In this document: positions 11,106 through 24,753 of the stretch, piece after piece | How positions within the stretch are numbered: position 1 is the stretch's first letter | Layout: each line of letters opens with the position of its first letter | NCBI GenBank assembly: GCA_010094045.1 | Contig: ML986750.1 | Span: 5,781-49,338 of the forward strand | Reading direction: 5' to 3' | Length of the DNA stretch: 43,558 bases | DNA from: Lojkania enalia | Taxonomy: Eukaryota; Ascomycota; Dothideomycetes; Pleosporales | Notes under the pieces: model-generated | The model's input: the letters and a program-made list of their open reading frames with translations, nothing else | Told to the model about the DNA's origin: nothing | Databases searched by the model: none | Made by a program: the position numbers and the translations under genes

Positions 11106-11644
11106 TATTATAAATATAGAACGCTAAAAGGTACTACCTCTATAATTAGAGCTTAATCTAATATTAGCTACTATATAGGTCGACTTAAATAAGGACTAAT
11201 AAGATAATAATAGGTAGAGATATATTAGAGACTAATTATTAGATAGTAAATAGTAGGACTATAAGAACTAGGGAGATAATTAGCTAAATAATAAGGTATA
11301 GTATAACCTATATATATAATAATAGTAGAAGTATTAGATATAGTAGGACGAATCTAATAGACCTAATAGACCTAATAAACTAGGCTTAGTAATTTTAGAC
11401 CGAACTATATAAAATAGAAGATCTTTTTAGTAGATTAAGTCTTATATAGTTATTCTCGCAGATTTATTTTATTACTCTATTAGACTTCTAAATATATTTA
11501 CTATATTTAAAGAACTAGCGATTCTAATATTCTCTTTTTACTAAAGCTACTACCTCTAACTAACTTTACGTAAATAAGGCCCTAGTATATATATAACTAT
11601 AATAGTAGTTATTATATATACTAGTAGTATATAGGTTAATAATA
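11106..11644 (+). repeat. 5' LTR of B1 (539 bp)
   Basis: It matches 15592-16130, 22515-23053 and, on the minus strand, the two LTRs of B3. The ancestral ends TGTTA...TAACA read TATTA...TAATA here. A TATA box (TATATAAAA) lies at about 11406-11414. Confidence 0.93.
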
Positions 11645-11685
11645 TAATAACTACCTAATATTAAGAAAATAGGAACTATCTAAAG

Positions 11686-13915
11686 ATATCTATAGTATTA
11701 TAAAATTAAGTTATAATAACCTAAAGGTTATAAGCTCTAAAAGAAGCTATAGTATAAAAAGTATAGAAATAGAAAACCTGTATTATATAGATATAATATA
11801 AGCTAGCTATAGCTAGAACTAACCTGGCTAAAACTAAATAATAAGTATAAGCTAAAATAGCTTTATTAAGAAAGTTTAATAGTAAGAAAGAATATATTAA
11901 CCTCTTTCTTATATTAATAAAGCTGTACTTTAAGTTTAATAGTATAACTTTCTTTCTAAATAAGGATAAGATTTTAGCTATAATAATAAATATAGAAGAG
12001 ATACTACTAGTATAGGCTAAACTATTTATAGCTAATTAGCTAGAAAATAGAGGTAATATAAAGAAGACTAGAGAATCTATAGACAAACTCTTTAAGAGCT
12101 GGGAAGAATTTAAGAATAAGATCCGAAATGTTTTTAGAGAAGTAGATATAGAGTAGAAAGTATAAAGGAAACTACTAAGGCTAACCTAGATTAAGAGAGT
12201 AATAGATTATATTATAGAGTTTTAAAGACTTAGCGCTAGACTAGAATAGGATAATAGTATATTAGTAGAAATCTTCTATAAAGGGCTTAAGGATAAGGTT
12301 AAGGACGATCTAGCTAGAGAAGAAAGGCTAATAGAGCTATTAGAAATGATCGAATTAGTAGTTAGAATTAACAACTATTAATATAAGTAGGAGATAGAAA
12401 AATAATCTTAGCCGTAAATATTTATACTAATTAAGAAGGAGAATAAGATAGTACTATAGGATAGTAATCTAATAGTCCTTAGAAAAGTTAAAAAGGATAA
12501 GAGAAAGAACTACTAATAATTAAAGATAAGTAATCTTAAGAAAGAAAGGTTTAAGAAGGAAGCGTATCTTCTATATAAATAAAAAGGGTACTATACGAAA
12601 GAATGTTTAAATAAGAAGAAGGAAGTCTAAATAATAACTATATAATCTACTAATAGATGCTAATAACTAATATAGTACTAGATATATTATATAGATAATA
12701 GATGCGGAATATACTATTTAGTAAAAGAAGGAAGCAATTATTAGCTATAGTTAAGAAGGGTAGTAGTAGTTATTAGATATATAAAATATCTACTAGGCGC
12801 ACTAAGACTTAATAGTATAATAATCCTAGAAAGAATAAAGTAAAAGAAGTATTAGATCTATAATAAAACCTATTAGATAAAACTATACCCCTAAGAATAT
12901 TAGAATATCCTATTTAAAGAAGTAACATTCTAAGATAGCTAAAATATATTAGAAGCCGTAGTAAAATTAGTAGGAAAAGTTACGAATAAAGAAATATTCG
13001 AGTATATATAAGAGATATACTAAAGCTACCCTATAGAGTAGGTAAAGGATAAGAAAGGGAAATATATACTACCCTATAAGAACAGCTGTGAAAAAGATTA
13101 GGCTAGCTGTTACTAGGATAATTACTTAATATATAAGGGTATTAAAATAAAGCTAGAAGTATAGTTAAAGATAGATATATAATTATTATTAAGAATCTTA
13201 CTATTTTAGAATAAGATAGAGGATTATATAGAAAACGGGTACTATTAGATTTATAGAAGTCTAATTTACCTTAAAATAGAGTATCTATACCAGCTCAGTA
13301 AAATTGTTATAGAAGCTAAAAAGCTAAAGAAAATAGTTTTAAAAGTAAGAGAGATATAAGAAGATATTAGAAGACGACTTAATATTACAACTTATAAGAT
13401 AATAGGAGTAGGTATATCTAAAGAAGAGAAATATCCTAAGAATAATATATATTTAGAGGAATATAAAGCTTTAAACTAGAAATAATATATAGTTAGATAC
13501 TAGTACTATTAAAATATATTTAGAGTACTTAGATAGTAAGGATTAGATAAAGATTACTAACTAATTAAATAGTAGTAGTATTTCTTAAGATAGAAGTATA
13601 AGATATATAGTAAGTAAGTAAAAGCCGCCTATACCTAAAAACTATAGATAAGGTGTAGTATAGATAGATATCTATTATATAGAGGAGAAAAGGAGAAGGT
13701 AGAGTTCTTCCTACCTTAGTTAAAAAACTAAGTAGCCCCTAAGGTAATAGTTATACTAAGAAACTAGGTAGGAAAGCTATTAGAAAGGTTACTAGTATAG
13801 TACCTTTATATATAGTACTTCGAGTAGAGTTTAATAGGAGGAAGCTTAAAATACTACTTAATAGTAGAGCTTTAGACACATTTATATCAGCGTAATAAGT
13901 TTATAAGAACAATAT
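11686..13915 (+). pseudogene. gag: gag pseudogene of B1
   Basis: The start codon is inferred at 11686 (ATG in B3, ATA here), about 40 bases after the LTR. The frame covers a retrotransposon-gag domain (FKNKIRNVFREVD, then FYKGLKDKVKDDLAREER at about 12270-12325) and a CCHC knuckle at about 12571-12612 that keeps KGYYTKEC. The same frame continues without a net shift for about 400 more codons to about 13900, overlapping the protease in the -1 frame. That long post-knuckle part matches nothing I recognise. Stops are RIP-type. Confidence 0.75.
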
Positions 13916-15591
13916 AGAGTAGAGGGAAAAAGTAGTACCTTATATAATATACCTAGTAGATAATAAGCTAATAGACTATAGTAGAAAAGTCGTATTAATA
14001 GAAACTAAGAAGTAAGCGCTTAATATTATAGGATATACTAATATAAGAAGTATTAATATTATAAACCTAGGAAAATTTAATATATTACTAGATATAGACT
14101 AGCTAGCTAAATATAATCTTAGAGTAGATTAGTAGTAAGGGATAGTTTATAGGCTATAGAGCCGTTCTAAAATAGAATAGGTAGTAGAATAGTATAAGAT
14201 AAGGTGTTTTTCAGGTCTACAGTTAATATAGAGAGTGTTAGCAGCTATAATAGTAAGATATCTTAAGAAGATAAAATAAATGCTAGGTATTATCGTAGTT
14301 TAAAAAGTGTATAAGAAACTATAGAACGATAGTATACTTTAAGAAATCTAAGAGGATTATAGTAAATTTATAGGGCTATATAAAGAAGTAGAAAATAGAG
14401 GATTATCTAAATATAAGAAATACAACTATAAGATTATTATTAAAGATAAAAAGAAACTAAAACCCAGTCTAATATATAACTTAAACTAAGAATAAAAAAA
14501 AGAACTTAAAAAGTATATCTAAAAGAATTTAGTAAGAGAGTATATATAACTAAGCTAGAGTAAAATAGTATTACTAATACTATTTATATCTAAGAAGAAC
14601 GGTAAACTAAGGTTATATATAGACTATAAATAATTAAATAATATAACTAAGAAAAATAGATATCTATTATCTAAGATAATAGAACTTATAAATTAATTAT
14701 AAGGAGCTAAATAGTTAATAAAGTTTAATATAAGAGAAGAATACTACTAAATTTAGATAAAGGAGGGCTATAAATAGAAAACAGTATTTAAGATAAGAGA
14801 AAGTCTCTTTAAATACCTAGTAATACTATTTAGACTTATAAATATACTAGTAACCTTCTAAATAGTTATAAATAATATATTAAGGAAATACTTAAATATA
14901 TTTATAATAGTATATCTAGATAATATTCTAGTCTATATAAATAGATTGCTAAGAGAGTATAAGAAATATATTAGAAAAGTACTAGTAAAATTATAAGAGT
15001 ATAAATTACTTATAGTCCTAAAGAAATGCGAGTTTTATAAAATAGAGATAGAGTTTCTAAGGTTCTAGATATCTAGAGACGGTATTAAAATAGAATAAGA
15101 AAAGGTTAAAGTAATACTAGAATAGCTAGTATCTATTTTAGTTAAATAAGTCTAATCCTTCTTAAACTTCGCGAATTTCTATAGAAAATTTATAAGTAGG
15201 TACTTTAGAGTAGTAGTACCTTTAATAGAGATTACTAAGAAAGAAAAGAGGTTCGAGTAGTAAGAAGTATAATAAAAAGCCTTTAAAAAACTAAAAGCCT
15301 ACTTTACCTTAATATTAATACTAAGGATATTAGACCTAGAGAAGTAATTTTAAGTGGAAACTAATACTTTAGATAAAATAATAGGCGTTTACTTAAGTTA
15401 GTAAAATAAAGATAGAAAGTAGAAGCCCTAAGCCTATTTTTCAAGAAAAATAAAACTAGAAGAACTTAACTATAATATATATAATAAGAAACTATTAGTA
15501 ATAATTAAAGTATTAAAAGAATAGTAAATATATTTAGTAGAAACTAAATACCTATTTAAAGTCTAGATAGATTATAAGAACCTTATATACT
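13842..15591 (+). pseudogene. pol: pol pseudogene of B1, part 1 (protease, RT, start of RNase H)
   Basis: The protease active site reads LLNSRALDTFIS (ancestral DSGA, Asp lost) from about 13854. RT follows at about 14430-15060, with YLDN for YLDD at 14913-14924, and RNase H at about 15340-15590 (QAYFSRKIK, NIYNKKLLVII). The frame is interrupted at 15591 by insertion of B2 and resumes at about 23059. Confidence 0.85.
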
Positions 15592-16130
15592 TATTATAAA
15601 TATAGAATGCTAAGAGGCACCGCCTCTATAACTAGAGCTTAATCTAATATTAGCTACTGTATAGGTCGATTCGGACGAGGACTAATAAAGTAATAATAGG
15701 TAGAAGTATGTTAGAGACTAATTATCGAATAGTAAGTAGTAGGACTGCGGGAATTAGGGAGATAATTAGCTAGATAATAAGGTATAGTACAACCTATGCA
15801 CATAATAATAGTAGAAGTATTAGGTATACTAGGACGGACCTAACAGACCTGATAAATCTAATAAGCTAGGCTTAGCAGTCTTAGACTTAACTATATAAAA
15901 CGGAAGATCTTCTTAATAGATTAAGTCCTATATAGTTATTCTCGCAGATTTATCTTATTACTCTATTAGACTTCTAAATATACTTATTACATTCGAAGAA
16001 CCGGCGATCCTAATACTCTCTCTTTACTAAAGCTACCACCTCTAACCAACCTAATATAAATAAGGCTCCGGCGCGTATACGACTGTAACAGCAGTTATTA
16101 TATATACTAGTAGTATATAGGTTAGTAATA
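15592..16130 (+). repeat. 5' LTR of B2
   Basis: This 539-bp LTR is identical in length to the 3' LTR and differs from it mainly by transitions. A TATA box (TATATAAAA) lies at about 15892-15900. The internal region starts TAATAACTACC; this is the position of the primer-binding site but no tRNA match was recognised. Confidence 0.93.
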
Positions 16131-16171
16131 TAATAACTACCTAATATTAAGAGAACAGGAACTATCTAAAG

Positions 16172-18391
16172 ATATCTACTGTATTGTAAAGTTAAGTTAT
16201 AATAACTTAAAGGCTATAAACTCTAGAAGAAACTATAGCGTAAAAAGTATAGAAATAGAAGACCTATATTATATAGATATAATATAAGCTAGCCGCAGTT
16301 AGAACCGACCTAGCTAAAGCTAAATAATAAGTATAGGCTAAGATAGCTTTACTAAAAAAGTTTAATAGTAAGAAAGAATACGTTAACCCTTTTCTTATAT
16401 TAATAAAGCTATATTTTAGGTTTAATAGTATAATCTTTATTTTAGATAAGGATAAGATCTTAGCTATAATAATAAATATAGAAGAGATACCGCTAGTATA
16501 GGCCGAACTATTTATAGCTAACTAGCTGGAAAATAGAGGCAATATAAAGAAGACTAGAAAATCTACAGACGAACTCTTTAAGAGTTAGGAGGGATTTAAG
16601 AATAAGATCCGAAATATCTTTAGAGAAGTAGACGCAGAATAGAAAATATAAAAGAAGTTACTAAAGCTAACCTAAACTAAAAGGGTAATAGATTATACTA
16701 TAGAGTTTTAAAGACTTAGTATTAGACTAGAATAAGATAATAGAGTATTAGTAGGAATCTTCTATAAAGGGCTTAAGAACAAGGTTAAAGATAATCTAAC
16801 TAGAGAAGAAAGGCTAATAAAGTTGTCGAAAATAATTGAATTAGCGGTTAGGATTAACAACTATTAGCACAAGCGAGAGATAGAGAAATAATCTCAGCCG
16901 TAAACATTTATACTAACTAAGAAGGAGAATAAGATAGTAATCTAATAGTCCTTAGAAAAGTCGAAAAGGATAAGGGAAAGAACCACCAACGATCAAGGAT
17001 AAGTAATCTTAAGAAAGAAAGGCTTAAGGAGGAAACGTACCTTCTATATAGATAAAAAGGGTACTATGCGAAAGAATGTCCAAATAAGAAGAAGGAAGCC
17101 TAGATAATAACTATATAACCTACTAATAGATACTAACAACTAATATAGTACTAGACGTATTATATAGATAATAGATATAGGACGTACCGTTTAGTAAAAG
17201 AAGAAAGCAATTATTAGCTACAGCTAAGAAGGGTAGTAGTAGTTATTAGATATATAGAATATCTACTAGGTATACCGAGACTCGATAGTATAACAATTCT
17301 AGAAGGAATAAAGTAAAAGAAGTACTAGATCTATAATAAAACTTATTAGGTAAAGCTATACTTCTAGAAATATTAGAACGTCCTATTTAAAGAAGCAATA
17401 TTCTAAGACAGCTAGAATATACTAGAAACTATAGTAAAATTAGTAGGAAAAGTTATAAATAAAGAAATATTTGAGTATATATAAGAGATATACTAAGGCT
17501 ACCCTATAGAGTAGGTAAAGGGTAAGAAAGGGAAATATATACTACCCTATAAGAACAGCTGCGAAAAAGATTAGGCCAGCTGTTATTAGGATAATTACTT
17601 AATATATAAGGGTATTAAGACGAAGCTAAGAGTATAGCTAAGAATAGATATATAATTATTACTAAGAATCTTACTATCTTAAAATAAAATAGAAGATTAT
17701 ATAGAAAACGGGTATTATTAGATTTATAGAAGTCTAATTTACCTTAGAATAGAGTATTTACACCGGTTTAGTAAAATTGTTATAGAAGTTAAGAAGCTGA
17801 GAAAGGTAGTTTTAGAGGTAAGGGAGATGTAAGAGGACGTTAGAGGACAACTTAATATTACAGCTTATAAGATAATAGGAGTAAGTATATTTAAAGAAAA
17901 GGAATATCTTAAGAATAATATATATTTAGAGGAATATAAAGCTTTAAACTAGAAATAATATATAGTTAAATACTAGTACTACTAAAATATATTTAGGGTA
18001 TTTAAATAGTAAGGATTAGATAAAAATTATCAACTAATTAAATAGTAGTAGTATTTCTTAGAATAGAAGTATAAAATATATAGTAAGTAAGTAAAAGCCG
18101 CTTACGCCTAAGAACTATAGATAAGGTATAGTATAGATAGATATCTACTATATAGAGGAGAAAAGGAGAAGGTAGAGTTCTTCCCACCTTAGTTAAAAAA
18201 CTAAGTAGCCCCTAAGGCGATAGCTACACTGAGGAACTGGGTAAGAAAGCTATTAGAAGAGTTACTAGTATAGTACCTTTATATATAGTATTCCGAGCGG
18301 AGTTTAATAGAAGGAAGCTTAGAATACTACTCGATAGTAGAGCTTTAGACACGTTTATATCAGCGTAATAGGTTTACGAGAATAATATAGA
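16172..18391 (+). pseudogene. gag: gag pseudogene of B2
   Basis: The initiator is ATA at 16172 where B3 keeps ATG. It has the same domains as in B1: retrotransposon-gag body with IFYKGLKNKVKDN, then the CCHC knuckle at about 17044-17085 retaining KGYYAKECPNKKK. Compared with B1, B2 lacks 13 bases near 16935, which shifts the frame after that point. After the knuckle the frame continues about 400 codons into the protease overlap, as in B1 and B3. A TAG at about 18389 lies at the same place in all three copies and may be the true gag stop. Confidence 0.75.
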
Positions 18392-21300
18392 GTGGAGGGA
18401 AAAAGTAGTACCTTATATAATACACCTAGCGGATAACAAGCTAATAAACTATAGTAGAGAAGTTGTACTAATAGAAACTAAGAAGCGAGCGCTTAACGTT
18501 GTAAAATATACTAATATAAGGAGCTTTAATATTATAAACCTAGGAAAATTTAATATATTACTAGGTATAGACTAGCTAGCTAAATATAATCCTCGAGTAG
18601 ATTAGTAGTAAAAGATAGTTTATAAGTTATAGAGCCGTACTAAAATAGAGCGGGAAGTAGGATAGTATAAGATAAGGTATCCTTCAGGTCTACAGTTAAT
18701 ATAGAGAGTATTAGTAGCTATAATAGTAAGATATCTTAAAAAGATAAAATAGATACTAGATATTATTATAGTTTAGAAAGTATATAAGGAACTATAGAAC
18801 GATAGTATACTCTAAAAAATTTAAGAGGATTATAGCAAATTTATAGGGCTATATAAAGAAGCGGAAAATAGAGGGTTACTTAAGTATAAGGAATATAACT
18901 ATAAGATTATTATTAAAGATAAAAAGAAACTAAAACCTAGTTTAATATATAATTTAAACCGAGAATAAAGAGAGAAATTTAAAAAGTATATTTAAAAGAA
19001 TTTGGTAAGAGAGTATATATAACTAAGCTAGAGTAAAATAGTATTACTAATACTATTCGTACCTAAGAAGAATAGTAAACTAAGGTTATATATAGACTAT
19101 AGACAACTAAATAATATAACTAAGAAAAATAGATACCTATTACCTAAGATAATAAAACTTATAAGTTAATTATAAGGAGCTAAGTAGTTTATAAAGTTTA
19201 ATATAAAAGAAGAATACTACTAAATTTAAATAAAGGAGGGCTATAAATAGAAAACGGTATTTAAAATAAGAGAAGGTCTTTTTAAATACTTAGTAATACT
19301 ATTTAAACTTATAAATATACTAGTAACCTTCTAAACGGTTATAAATAACGCGTTAAAGAAATACTTAGATATATTTATAATAGCGTATTTAGACGATATT
19401 CTAGTCTATATAAATAGATTGCTAAAAGAGTATAAGAAACACGTTAGAAAAGTACTAGCGAAACTATAGGAGTATAAATTACTTATAGCCCTAGAAAAAT
19501 ACGAGTTTTATAAGATAGGAATAGGGTTCTTAAAGTTCTAGATATCTAGAAACAGTATTAAAATAGAATAAGAAAAGGTTAAAGCGATACTAGAATAGCT
19601 AGTACCTACTTTAGTTAAATAAATCTAATCCTTTTTAAACTTCGCGAATTTCTACAGAAAATTTATAAGTAGGTACTCTAGAGTAGTAGCACCCTTAATA
19701 GAGATTACTAAGAAAGAAAAAGAGTTTAAGTAGTAAAAAGTATAGTAAAAAGCCTTTAAAGAACTAAAAGCCTATTTTATCTTAGTATTAATATTAAGAA
19801 TGCTAGACCTAGAGAAGTAATTCTAAGTGGAAACTGATACTTTAAATAAAGTAATAGGCGCTTACTTAAGTTAGTAAGATAAAGATAGAAAGTAGAGGCT
19901 ACAAGCCTACTTTTTAAGAAAAATAAAACTAGAAGAACTCAACTACGATATATACAATAAAAAAACTGTTGGTAATAGTTAAAGCGTTAAGAGAATAGCA
20001 AGTATATCTAGTAAAAACTAAATACCTATTTAAAGTCTAGACTAATTATAAGAACCTTATATATTTTATAATAATAAAGGAACTTATAGAAAGATAAATA
20101 CGATAGATAGAACGATTAGTAGACTATAACTTTAAAATAATATACTAGAAAGGGTTAGAAAATATAACTATAGATATACTAAGTTATAGAGCTAACTATA
20201 TAACTAAAGAAAGGTATAAAAGAGATACGATCCTAAAATAGAAATTAGATAGATCTCTTATATATAACCACCTACGAGTCGCCTAAGTTATAAGATTAAC
20301 TACGCTAGAGTAAACTTAGTAGTAGAAGCTAAGAGATATATAGATAGTAGAGCGATATCTAATAAGTAGTAAAGAAGTAAAAGCAATTAAAAACGCAACT
20401 TAGAAACAACTATATATATACCCGCACGTATAAAAGCGGATAATAAAAGAATTATATAAATCGCTAGAATAGAGATATCTAAGAATAGTAGAAATAGAGT
20501 AAAGGCTAAGAAAGAGTTTTACCCTTACCAACGTAAGAAAAGAAGTATAAGATGTACTATATAAGTATTTAGAATATGGAAAGAATAAGACTACGAGATA
20601 CAAGTTTTATAAATTCTTATAGCTGCTAGAAGTATCTAAAGGACTATAGGAATAGATTATAATTAACTTTATAACTAAGTTACTAGAGTTAATAAAATTA
20701 GGGCTAGAAAGAAGATGCGATATAATTATAAATATAGTAGATTAACTAATAAAATATACGCATTTTAGACTAGTCTTAAAAATAATAATAGTATCTAAAC
20801 TAGTATATAAATTATTATATATAAAATTTATAGAGTATAAAGTTCTAAAGTATATTATTTTAGATAGAGATAAGTTGTTTATATCTAAATACTAGTAGAA
20901 ATAGATAAAGAAGATAGAAATTTAATAATAAATATTAACTAGTTTCTACCTATAGATAGACGGTTAGATAGAATAAGTTAATTAAAACCTAGAAACGTAT
21001 TTAAAAATATATATTAATAAATAATAAGATAATTAAATTAAACTATTATCTATAGTATAGATAGCCTATAATAGAATAACCTAGAATACTATAGGAACTA
21101 TACCTTTTAAAGCTAACTATAAACGGAAAGCCGTTATATATTAGAAATAGAATAAGAAAGAGTTTCCAGTTCTACTAGTAGACTAGAAAGCTAAGAAAAT
21201 AAAGGAAATCTATAATTTGCTTAAGGAAAAGATTTAGTTAAGAAACCTTAAAATAGTAGAATAGACTAATAAGTTAAGGGTTAAGGAACTAACCTTTAAA

Positions 21301-21750
21301 AAGAGAGGTAAAGTTTTCTTATTAATAAAAAACTTAAAGACTAAGAGACCTATAAAAAAGCTAGATTATAAAAGAATAGAACTATTTTTAATTAAAGAAT
21401 AGGTTAGACCTATAAATTTTAAATTAAAGCTATTAAGTAATATAAAAATACATCTAGTATTTTATAAATTAAAACTAGAGCTAGTATTAGATAATATACT
21501 ACTATAGGAAACTATTAATATAGAGCTAGAATAAGAATATAAGGTAGAATATATACTAGTAAGAAAACGGTTCGGACGTTAGTAGAGGTATCTAGTAAAG
21601 TAGAAAGGATACCTATAGGAGGAAAGTTTATAAGAACTAGTATAGAACCTAACTAACTATACTACGAAGTTAAAGGAGTTTTACTAGAAGGCTAGAATAA
21701 TAGATTATTAAGTAGAGTCTAGTTAGAAAGTAATAGTAGCGGTAATATAA
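18315..21750 (+). pseudogene. pol: pol pseudogene of B2
   Basis: The protease keeps an Asp (LLDSRALDTFIS, 18327-18362). RT keeps an intact YLDD box (19386-19397). RNase H is at about 19830-20160 and gains one base in an A-run near 19965, which shifts the frame. Integrase follows, with a decayed HHCC finger (YLEYGKNKTTRYK, about 20555-20600), core block DRDKLF (about 20863-20880) and QIDGQIEQ (about 20953). The chromodomain is at about 21537-21690 (VEYILVRK, RYLVKQKGY). The frame ends in TAA at 21748-21750; the two other copies have TAG at the same codon. Confidence 0.88.
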
Positions 21751-21760
21751 AAGAAGCCTC

Positions 21761-22315
21761 TTATACAGAACTCGGAGTAGTAGTAGAGAGCGCCTCGGAT
21801 GCGGTAGACCTCCTCTCCTCTTCCTCCAACTTCTCTTACTCTTCTATTAACTTCACCTCTTATTTCCTAAGATTAAGACTATACTCCTCTAGAGAACGGA
21901 TATGCTTTTTAGTACGCTCTAAGCGAGAAAGAGCCGCCTAACAGCAACGCGTAGATTCTTTAAGATAATAAATCTCCTCTTTCTTAGTAGCTATAAAATC
22001 TCGATAGATAGAAGTAGACTCCTTATAAGCCTTTAACATATTCGCTAAGAAACAGCAAAGAGTACCCTTAGTTAGGGAAAGATCGTAGGATAAATCCTAA
22101 GAAAGATACTCTCTATATATAGAAGAAAGGGTAGTATTACTATAATAGTTACAGTTTATAGACTAACAGTTTAAATAATAATAAGACGGATCTATTATAA
22201 CACCTAGTAAAAGAATTAAGTAACTAGTATAATAGTTATAGATAGAGGTGTTTTTATATTAAACCTTTAGTATAGTAGAAAGAGAAAAGAAAGAAGAATA
22301 GGGCTATACTTATAA
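21761..22315 (-). pseudogene. antisense coiled-coil ORF of B2, convergent with pol
   Basis: On the strand opposite to gag-pol, a frame of about 184 codons runs from roughly 22315 to a TAA at 21761-21763, 10 bases beyond the pol stop. A Ser-rich first half is followed, from a Met at 22039, by a Lys/Glu/Arg/Leu-rich helix with SLEEYSLNLRK and EKLEEEERR, typical of a coiled coil. Internal stops are all TAG/TAA in positions that B3 or B1 keep as sense or that RIP can make. There are no indels relative to B3 from the Met to the stop. I do not recognise a family. It could be an accessory protein of the retrotransposon; the alternative is chance openness opposite a pol tail. Confidence 0.55.
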
Positions 22316-22514
22316 GCTGAGTAGGACCTACTAGAATATATAAAGTACTAACCCCGGAATAGAAAAATATAGATATAGTACTATAGTACACCTATATAGA
22401 ATGTATTAGAAGCTGGAATAAGCTATTAAGAATAGTAGGATACTATACCTAGATAAAATAGGTAAGATAATAGATTAAAGAGCTTCGGGACAAACTTATA
22501 GAGGGGGGAGTAAG

Positions 22515-23053
22515 TATTATAAATATAGAATACTAAGAGGTACTACCTCTATAGCTAGGGTTTAATCTAATATCAGCTATTATATAGGTTAATTTAGACG
22601 AGGACTAATAAAATAATAATAGATAGAAGTATATTAGAAACTAATTATTAGATAGTAAGTAGTAGAACTATAAGAACTAGGGAGATAATTAGCTAGATAA
22701 TAAGGTATAGTACAACCTATATATGTAATAATAGTAGAAGTAGTAGGTATAGTAGAACGGACCTAATAGATCTAATAGACCTAACAAGCTAGGCTTAGCG
22801 GTCTTAAACTTAACTATATAAGATAGAAGATTTTCTTAGTAGATTAAATCCTATATAGTTATTCTTATAGATTTATCTTATTACTCTATTAGACTTCTAA
22901 ATATACTTATTATATTCGAAGAACCGGCGATCCTAATACTCTCTCTTTACTAAAGTTACTACTTCTAACTAATCTAATATAAATAAGGCCCTGGCGTATA
23001 TATAACTACAATAGTAGTTGTTATATATACTAGCAGTATATAGGTTAGTAATA
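22515..23053 (+). repeat. 3' LTR of B2
   Basis: This is a 539-bp LTR immediately after the polypurine tract. It ends GGTTAGTAATA and is followed by the duplication ATATT. Confidence 0.93.
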
Positions 23054-23058
23054 ATATT

Positions 23059-24743
23059 TTATAATAATAAATGAACTTATAGAAAGATAAATATAATAGG
23101 TAGAATAACTAGTAGACTATAACTTTAAAATAACGTACTAGAAAAGGTTAGAAAATATAATTATAAACGTACTAAGTTGTAGAACTAATTATATAACTAA
23201 GAAAAGGTATAAAAGAGATACAATTCTAAAATAAAAATTAGATAGATCTCTTATATATAACCACCTATAAGTTACCTAAGTTATAAGACTAGCTATACTA
23301 GAGTAAACTTAGTAATAAAAGCTAAGAGATATATAAATAGTAGAGTAATATCTAATAAGCAGCGAAAAAGTAAAAGTAATTAAAAACGTAACTTAGAAAT
23401 AGCTATATATATATCTATATATATACTAGTAGATAATAAAAGAATTATACGAATTACTAGAATAGAAATACCCGGAAGTAGTAGAAATAGAGTAAAAGCT
23501 AAGAAAGAGCTTTACCCTTACTAACATAAGAAGAGAAGTATAAGATATACTCTATAAGTATTTAGAATACGGGAAGAATAAGACTATAAAATATAAGCCT
23601 TATAGATTCTTATAACTATTAGAAGTACCTAAAGAACTATAAAAATAGATTATAATTAACTTTATAATTAAGTTACTAGAGTTAATAGAACTAGGGTTAG
23701 AAAGAAGATATAATATAATTATAAATATAGTAGATTAACTAATAAAATATATATACTTTAAACTAGTATTAGAAATAATAATAGTACCTAAACTAGTATA
23801 TAAGTTATTATATATAGTATTTATAGAGTATAGAGTTCTAAAATATATTATTTTAGATAGAGATAAATTGTTTACATCTAAATACTAGTAGGGATAGATA
23901 AGAAAGATAGGAATCTAATAATAGATATTAACTAGTTTCCACCTATAAATAGATAGTTAGATAGAATAAGTTAACTAGAATTTAGAAATATATTTAAGGA
24001 TATATATTAATAAATAATAAGATAATTAGGTTAAACTATTACCTATAGTATAGATAGTTTATAATAAAACAACTTAAAATACTATAAAAACTATACCTTT
24101 TAAAGCTAACTATAAACGGAAAGCCGTTATATATTAGAAATAGAATAAGAAAGAATTTCTAGTTCTACTAGTAGACTAGAAAGTTAAAGAAATAAAAGAA
24201 ATTTATAATCAGCTTAAGGAAAAGATTTAGTTAAGAAACTTTAGAATAGTAGAATAGGCTAATAAGTTAAGGATTAAGAGACTAACCTTTAAAAAGAGGG
24301 GTAAAGTTTTTCTATTAATAAAAAACTTAAAGACTAAAAGGCCTATAAAAAAGCTAAATTATAAAAGAATAGAACTATTTCTAATTAAAGAATAGATTAG
24401 ACCTATAAATTTTAAACTAAAGCTACTAAGTAATATAAAAATATATCTAATATTTTATAGGTTAAAACTAGAACTAGTACTAGATAATACACCGCTATAA
24501 GAAACTATTAATATAGAACTAGAATAGAAATATAAAGTAGAATATATACTAGTAAGAAAATAGTTTAGATATTAGTAGAGGTATCTAGTAAAGTAGAAAG
24601 AATACTTATAGGAGGAAAGTTTATAAGAACTAATATAGAACCTAACTAATTATACTATAAAGCTAAAGGAGTTTTACTAGTAGGCTAGAATAATAGATTA
24701 TTAAGTAGAGTTTAATTAGAAAGTAATAGTAGTAATAATATAG
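23059..24743 (+). pseudogene. pol: pol pseudogene of B1, part 2 (end of RNase H, integrase, chromodomain)
   Basis: This is the continuation of the B1 pol frame after the B2 insertion. It contains the end of RNase H, the integrase finger and core (DRDKLFTSKY near 23865) and a chromodomain at about 24535-24690. The pol stop is TAG at 24741-24743, the codon that is TAA in B2 and TAG in B3. It is more strongly mutated than B2. Confidence 0.85.
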
Positions 24744-24753
24744 AAGGAGCCTC

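Larger units (their letters stand above)
15592..23053 (+). mobile_element. B2: full-length gypsy family B element inserted in B1
   Basis: B2 is 7462 bp with two 539-bp LTRs (15592-16130 and 22515-23053). Its target duplication is ATACT at 15587-15591 and ATATT at 23054-23058, one C-to-T apart. Outside it, B1 is continuous: RNase H stops at 15591 and picks up at 23054. The polypurine tract AGAGGGGGGAG is at 22500-22510. The element carries gag, pol with chromodomain, and a convergent antisense frame before the 3' LTR. RIP has destroyed all frames. Confidence 0.95.

Noticed and set aside
20400..20603. A 67-codon open frame on the minus strand.
   Set aside because: It lies opposite the B2 pol between RNase H and integrase. 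Its Tyr/Leu/Ser-rich, hydrophobic composition is what TA-rich sequence gives on the wrong strand, and B1 and B3 give no support for it.
21770..22500. A sense-strand extension of B2 Pol through the 3' region.
   Set aside because: The sense frame can also be read through stops, but it is rich in Pro, Ser, Asn and Gln with no domain. All three copies have a stop at the same codon just before it, while the opposite strand gives a regular coiled coil.
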